Of a stretch of DNA of 64,000 nt, positions 59,101-64,000 are shown piece by piece (the first letter of the stretch is position 1; the number at the start of each line of letters is the position of its first letter). The DNA comes from Pomacea canaliculata. Taxonomy: Eukaryota; Mollusca; Gastropoda; Architaenioglossa; Ampullariidae. The position numbers and the translations under genes are program-made. The DNA lies in contig NC_037593.1 in assembly GCF_003073045.1 (NCBI RefSeq), positions 9,601,525-9,665,524 of the forward strand, given 5' to 3'. The notes under the pieces are model-generated. The model ran no database searches. It was not told where the DNA came from and saw only the letters and a program-made list of their open reading frames with translations.

Positions 59101-62100
59101 TTTGCCACTTTATAAGTCATCAGGAACTCAGTTCTGGCTAATATGGAGTCTCTGGTCCTTTTGTCACTGATCCTTTTGTTATTGGACATTACTGTGGCCA
59201 AGAAATGTTCAAGAGTATTTGCATGATTTTGTTAGAGATGTGTGCTATGCAGGAAGCCTATCTGTGAGTAGCTGCAAAAGTGTCATTATCTTTATCATGT
59301 ATTATTTGTGACACACCTGCTAGAGCTTTTGTCAAGCAAGTGAAAAGTCACACAGGTTATTATGGGTGTGATAAATGCTTGCAGAAAGGTGTCTGGGATG
59401 GTAAGATGACTTTTCCTGATGTAAATGTCCCATTGCATACTGATGTTCAGTTTGATGATACGGCACAAGCACCACACCATACAGGTCATTATCCATTTAA
59501 AGATTAGAATGGTTACTCATTTTCCTCTTGACTATTATCTTGTTTGCTTAGGTGTAACTAGAAGGTTGCTTTGGTACTGGATTAGAAACCCAGTTGCTGA
59601 AGGATTTCATCTTAGTCAACAAAACATTTGCTTCTTGGTCTAAAAGAATACCTGCCACATGAATTTGTTGAATATTCTTCTTATATTATATCTGTTTTTT
59701 TCAAATTCAATTTTTGTGTTTTCTATCTGAAAGTAACTGAAGTTGCATGTGACACTGATCGCATACAGACATTTTAAAAATAAATTGTTCTGATAGGAAG
59801 AACCTGAGAAAATATTAAGACTTTAGCTCTCTTTCAGGCTAGTAAATTGTGAAATATTACCAGTACTTTTTCTACAGCACACTTAAGCCAACTCCTTGCA
59901 GATAAATATCTTTACTATCCTATCTGTTTACAGTTCAGTAACCAAAACATTACATGACTTGATATATTTGTTTTGTCCAACATCTTATCAAATATACACA
60001 AATACTATTCTTGAAAATGATGTCTTCAATGACACTTGTACCGTAGTATAGTCATCATTCTATAATATAGATAGAATATTATATAACAGAATATTATATA
60101 ACAGTCATGTCAAACTGAGGGTCCCCCACATGGGTCACATTTGTGTTATCATGAGGGCCACACACGTGAACTAACTGAAGTCATTTAATAATAATTATTG
60201 GGATTATTTTTATTACTTAAGCTTTGAAACATAAAATGTGCATACAAATGGTTAAGCAAATAGAAAGAGAGAGAATGAGCGACATTTCGGATTATTCGGA
60301 CACTGTATTTCTCGTGGTTCTAAAAAACTGCTACATTAGCACGAGAAATGCAGGCTTTCAACGTCCAAATAGTCCAACCTGTTGCTCATTCTCTCTCTGT
60401 GTTTGGTGTTGACGGCTGGCAACGTTGTGAATGGTGTACTAGCGTGACGTAGCACACTTACCGGCGCTAGTTGATTGTAGGTGCAAATCGTTTAGTTTGC
60501 TAGCAGATAATGAACGGATGGGTTTTAGAGGCTGAAATTTACAGGTTAGGTTTATATCACCTATGTCTACCGATATCTGCCTCCCCCCACCCCCCTCATA
60601 AAAAAACCCACGCAAAGGTTGGTCTTCAAGCCCTAAATGAGGAGTACCCTGAGAAATCCCCTCCGTCCACGACTGCCGAACTCCACGTTCTCGAGACGAG
60701 ATTTGAACCTGTGAGCAAAGAGGATGATGCGACTTTTGAGTCTCACCATGTTTTACCATTGCACCATTACCACACCTAAACCAATCGGGGTAGGGGGAGG
60801 GTCGGGAGGAGTCGGCAATGTCTGGTCAACTATCACAGCAGGGATAGCCCATAATGATTTACAAGAAAGCAAATATAATAAAAATGGCTGCTAACCATCC
60901 TCATGTGCAGCTGATCGTGCGAGGTCTGTAGCTGCACCAGTAACGCAGCAACATTATCGCGGTCGATGCTGACGTCAGGAGGAGTTGGAGTTGGCGGTGC
61001 ATGCGTCATAGCAGGGCTGGCAGGCTTACTCCAGGGGACTAACCGCGCAGAAGATCTAAAGGGGGCAAAGGCAAAAAAACAATTACTGAACATGTGCATT
61101 ACATGAAAAAGAACTTTTCCTTTGGGCTTTCCGACTAAAGCAAGGCAAAATAACCCAGCAAAACTATATTGAGATCTGATGCAACAGTGATGTCCCTTCG
61201 TCTAGCGGGCTTTGCAGGAGCTTTTCTCATTCTGAGATTTATTGTAATGTCGTCTTCAAAGCCATTCCTACACATTCATCAAGGAAGGGAAACGGGTTGG
61301 ATTCTTCGGGAGACTTCCAGACAATTTGGTTGTTGATGTTAACTACGTTGTTTTCATGTCTACAGTCTACATCATGCCCCATCACTACGACACTGTATAT
61401 GAACAACACGGAAGATAAGGCAGAGGGTGGAGAAGGAGGCAAACCGCCATTGTTTTGCTCAGCAAATATAGATCCTAATTCGGTTATCGCTTTGACATTC
61501 GAGAGGGTTCTCTGAGTAAAGGAACGCAGCGAATGCAGCACTAAATGATTGGGTTAGAGGAATGGCACACACAATTGTCGGATTGTTTATATGGCCGCGT
61601 GTCATCGAAAAGGATTGTCTGCCATAGCAATAATCTTTCCTGTCGCATGAGATCAACTTTCAGCACGATTTTTTGTTTAGTTCTCTTTTCGTGTTTTCTT
61701 TGGTAGCCATAAATTGCCCACTGTGAGATAAGACGGAGCGGAAGAACGTGCACGGCACACAGAGATATCAAAATATTTGACATACAGACCTTCTATCTTC
61801 TCGATTCCCCAACCAGCGCACCCACACCCCAAGGATTGTATCAGTTTAATGACCAGAAAAAAAGCGGAATATGGAAATTTCATTTAAACAGTGGCAAGAC
61901 CGCAACATACAAAAAATATTTAACGTGTAAAATATCATGTATTCTACATTTTTTTCCTTTTCCTCTCGCATTTCAAATATTTATCATGAAAAAAGGTCAT
62001 CCCCTAACCTTTTCAGGTCCTTAGGGGAGAGGTGTCAGAGACCTCACTTTTCTCAGGGCCAGCTTTACATGAGGGTGGCGCCCATGTCTTCTCCCTCGCT

Positions 62101-64000
62101 GCCTTACCTTCCCCAACCCTGTAAGGAGTCAGGTACCCATTCCAGCCAGCTGGGTCGACTGGGGGAAGTTTGCTGCGCTAACCGGGCATTGAACCAGCGC
62201 TCTGACCACTCGGCCATCTGCTTCCCCTACCACGGAAAGCTTATTGATGAATCATTCCATCAAAGTACCCCTACATATTATTGCATTGACTTGTTCCAGT
62301 TAAGTATAAGGTTATATTTATGGCGACTCGAACTCTGCACAATAATCGGGATGTTGCTTCATCAGCAAGTTCTGACGTTGCAGCACAGCAAAACGTCAAA
62401 ATATGCTGTTGTCACAAGACGTCACAGAATCATGACGTCATAGCGGTGTTTGATGACGCAAATCTGCAAGTTTTGGTCAGTGAGGATAAAAGCGACCAGC
62501 TTCGGAACAACAGCTCCTTTTATTTATTTATTTTTGCTGTAAGCTTTAAGTGTTTTACAATGCAGTGATGGGGTGATGAACAGAACTGTACCTTTGAACC
62601 CAGTCGATGCGACGTGCAGAGGGAGGCGCAACAAGAAAACCAGCATCGACAGCAGACGGAAGACACGATGCGACCCCTGCCAGCCTCGATTGAGCCGAAG
62701 TTTTTGCACGTTCTTGCATAAAGATATCCGGGGCCGAGTGGGAGCGACATCGACACGGCTTGACTTCCTTTCCGTTTCTCTCCCGCACGGACTTGTATGG
62801 CGATGAGGCAGGCACGCCAGGGTAATCGGGATGTAAAAAGTCACTCATGATCCCTTCATCAAATCTGCAGTCGTTGCTACGGTAAGCCATCAAAGCTTCA
62901 CTTACGTCGCAGCACGAATCCCCGATAGTTGTGCACTGGCCACCCAGATCACCAGAATCGGCAGATTGTATTGTGGAAGCACTATCCACCCGAATGGTGG
63001 GACCGTCTGACGGAGTGGTAGATGGATTCCCGCACTGCAACATTTTCTGTGGGGTCTCTTGTTCTTGTTCGGAATGCATTGCACTGGAGAAGGAAGACGT
63101 AAGATTCTGGAACATCCGCACAGCAGAACATTCATCGGGCGACGACGACGCAGCAACAGCAGCAGTACATTTTCCTAGAGTGGGGTTCGTCTCCTTGAGT
63201 TCGTTGTCGAGTTTGACCTTAAGTGACTTGGGAGGACTGGAGTCTCCACGCGAGTGGTCAAGACGGCTGCGATCCGGTAAAACACTTTTGTCGCCCTCGC
63301 AGCAAGTTCCATCGTGGATGTTCGAGTCAGAGCGACTGGACACAGGAAACAAGGTCTGGGAAGGGTTTGTTTCTGGAACACTCTCGGCACTTTTAACCAC
63401 GTAGTTCATTTCCACCACCGTTTGATTATCCACAACGGATTCGGCGACTTTCGACAGGTCTGGTGGTCTAGCCGCGTCGGCGGCGAGACACTGCTTGTAG
63501 GTGGCACTGTCGATCGGATCGTCCATAGCGACGGACTTGTGTCCGGGTGATTGTGGAGGTGCAAGCTGATTAGACTCGTCCTCTTCTTCAGACAGCACTG
63601 GGGCATAGCCAGTCGGCAAACGCTGCAGCACGTGAGTAGCTCGTGGCGGCGCGCGCTGCTCCCCGGAATCTGTGGAGCGACACGCGCAGTCGCCGTCGTC
63701 GGTAACGTCCCTTCCTGTGACACAGCACAAGCGCGCCACTCCGTGCCCTCCAGCCTCGTCGTCCTCCCAGCACGTAGTCCAGGCACAGTTCCAATCGGAG
63801 CCAGTCTCGAGGTCGTCCTCTTGCTTCTGTCGACGGACTTTCCTGTGGAATATCTGCCGCACGGAGGAAAAGAAGGAACGGAAGAAGCCGTCGTTCGCAA
63901 GGGATGTGCTGAGGCGACTGTCCAGGTCGTCACCGGTGTAACAATACGTATACGTCTTCCCGCCAGGCCCGGTGCGTGTTTGGGTGAAGACGTCCGGCGC
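56185..64000 (-). CDS. Unidentified gene: Ser/acidic-rich exon plus coiled-coil exons; 5' end outside window
   Basis: I do not recognise this protein. Exons in transcript order: 64000-62592 (open to the right edge, 469 residues), 61055-60896, 57472-57362 and, tentatively, 56262-56185. Phases agree (2, 0, 0, stop), giving about 585 visible residues. The large exon begins with TRTGPGGKTYTYCYTGDDLD and a basic patch FHRKVRRQKQ. It continues as a low-complexity region rich in Ser, Asp, Glu and Pro, with a phosphosite-like RCRSHSAPDIFMQER near its end. Exon 2 has a Pro-rich run (APPTPTPPDV) then a helix, AALLVQLQTSHDQLHMRM. Exon 3 is helical: KDLEETCLTNINLLERLGEA, QARMLALLTDRQ. The last exon would read KPKISCGSRSSQSTAF and EDEGGISAQ, then stop. 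A different minus-strand open stretch at 56480-56830 (SLEQLNSLQQDD) is an alternative 3' exon but does not join in frame from the best donor. A cytoplasmic scaffold is possible, but no function can be assigned. Confidence 0.65.
57030..57183 (-). mobile_element. tRNA-derived SINE head (family B)
   Basis: On the minus strand it starts GGGGCGCCAGCTAGTGTAGT, then GATTAAAACACTCGC, which resembles a tRNA 5' half with an A box. About 30 nt further on is a B-box-like GGGTTAATTCAGATG. The downstream part (plus-strand ACAGGTGTCAGTGTCCCGAG) resembles the copy at 60585-60779. It lies in the last intron of the right-edge gene. Confidence 0.55.
58010..58205. repeat. Dispersed repeat, copy 2 (matches 786-993)
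   Basis: See the copy at 786-993. Here the shared blocks are GAGACCAACGC, GCCTCTTGCGAAG, CCTGCCTCGTTTTAG, AGTTAACTGGAAAAA and AATACAAGTTC. It is in the same plus orientation and lies in an intron of the right-edge gene, 57 kb from copy 1. Confidence 0.7.
58780..59700 (+). mobile_element. Decayed DNA transposon with TNP2-like transposase
   Basis: Plus-strand frames, broken by stops and frame changes, carry consecutive parts of a transposase seen widely in invertebrates: LLSLLRQFHPSLPEDPRTLL near 58890, INGLPLYKSSGTQFW near 59095, CDTPARAFVKQVKSHTGYYG with CDKCLQKG near 59308-59385, and PLDYYLVCLGVTRRLL near 59530. The order and zinc-knuckle-like cysteines match annotated transposase-domain proteins of the KDZ/EnSpm (TNP2) group, but I cannot fix the superfamily. 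Terminal repeats were not found. It sits antisense in an intron of the right-edge gene. Confidence 0.8.
60108..60180. mobile_element. hAT-like terminal fragment
   Basis: CATGTCAAACTGAGGGTCCC and GAGGGCCACACACGTGAA resemble the end of many animal hAT elements (TGTCAAACTC with GGGCCACA). It is short and lacks a partner end, so it is only a fragment. Confidence 0.4.
60266..60398. mobile_element. Foldback MITE, complete copy
   Basis: A 133-bp imperfect palindrome. It opens AGAGAGAATGAGC and closes GCTCATTCTCTCTCT. Inner arms pair GGATTATTCGGAC with GTCCAAATAGTCC, and ATTTCTCGTG with GCACGAGAAAT, around a short loop containing CTAAAAAACTG. The centre is shared with 35873-35960. Confidence 0.8.
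60585..60779 (-). mobile_element. tRNA-derived SINE with clear A and B boxes (family B)
   Basis: On the minus strand it begins GGTGTGGTAATGGTGCAATG (A box: TGGTGCAATGG) and about 55 nt on has the B box GGTTCAAATCTCG, the spacing of a tRNA gene. A unique body follows to the run of G/A and T near 60590-60610. The anticodon region does not form an obvious tRNA, so it is a SINE head and not a tRNA gene. It lies just left of exon 60896-61055. Confidence 0.7.
61995..62227 (-). mobile_element. tRNA-derived SINE (family A), best-preserved head
   Basis: On the minus strand it begins GGGGAAGCAGATGGCCGAGT, GGTCAGAGCGC, a Leu/Ser-tRNA-like A box, then GGTTCAATGCCCGG as B box. The body matches 13010-13250 closely. 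The tail is AAGGTTAGGGGATGACC on the minus strand. The left flank is A-rich. No target duplication was seen. It is in intron 1 of the visible part of the right-edge gene. Confidence 0.88.
62373..62458. promoter_or_regulatory. Cluster of five CRE/ATF half-sites
   Basis: Within 86 bp lie TGACG at 62373, CGTCA at 62394, CGTCA at 62420 (in AGACGTCACA), a full palindromic TGACGTCA at 62433-62440 and TGACG at 62454. It is about 130 bp after the donor of the large exon, inside an intron. Such density is what CREB/ATF-bound promoters or enhancers show; activity here is inference. Confidence 0.5.

Noticed and set aside
60700-60779. Intact tRNA gene on the minus strand
   Set aside because: A and B boxes are present but the stems and anticodon loop do not form; better read as a SINE head.
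62931-63933. Long open frames in other frames and on the plus strand
   Set aside because: Shadows of the GC-rich large exon, whose own frame is longer, open to the edge and ends at a good donor in phase with the next exon.

Overview
The window is nuclear DNA of an animal. Genes are split into many small exons with GT-AG introns, intergenic and intronic DNA is AT-rich, and all recognisable genes are metazoan. tRNA-derived SINEs, an RTE-like LINE piece, an L2/CR1-like LINE tail and foldback elements are scattered through it. A mollusc or other lophotrochozoan is my best guess, but this is inference from general character and not from a diagnostic gene.

Layout from left to right: (1) 1-10.3 kb, RNF10 (RING ubiquitin ligase family) on the minus strand, 15 coding exons, with its 3' end beyond the left edge. 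(2) 10.3-14.4 kb, intergenic, with a SINE that has a perfect 13-bp target duplication. (3) 14.4-24.3 kb, rabphilin (RPH3A) on the plus strand, 16 coding exons giving 644 residues, followed by a small ~30-bp minisatellite. (4) 24.3-30.7 kb, gene-free. (5) 30.7-41.9 kb, TBCCD1 on the minus strand, 17 exons giving 557 residues. (6) A 532-bp head-to-head gap shared with ERp29 (42.4-44.9 kb, plus strand, 4 exons, 250 residues, ending KDEL). (7) 47.5-52.6 kb, a plus-strand CDP-alcohol phosphatidyltransferase resembling phosphatidylinositol synthase in its first half only (7 exons, 202 residues). (8) 52.6-56.2 kb, intergenic with an RTE-like LINE fragment. (9) 56.2-64.0 kb, a minus-strand gene I do not recognise, with a large Ser/acidic-rich exon running off the right edge and short coiled-coil exons downstream; its introns hold several transposon remains.

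Exon models were built by hand from splice sites plus remembered family sequences. All four complete genes have coding lengths divisible by three. Functionally the genes are ordinary cell biology: a ubiquitin ligase, a synaptic-vesicle Rab effector, a centrosome/Golgi positioning factor, an ER folding factor and a phospholipid enzyme. They are not an operon or a defence island. The human counterparts of RNF10, RPH3A and ERP29 all lie on 12q24, so the cluster looks like ancient linkage. I found no clearly undescribed system. The items most worth a second look are the divergent phospholipid synthase, the unidentified right-edge gene with a cluster of CRE half-sites in its intron, the TBCCD1/ERp29 shared promoter, and the foldback and SINE families.
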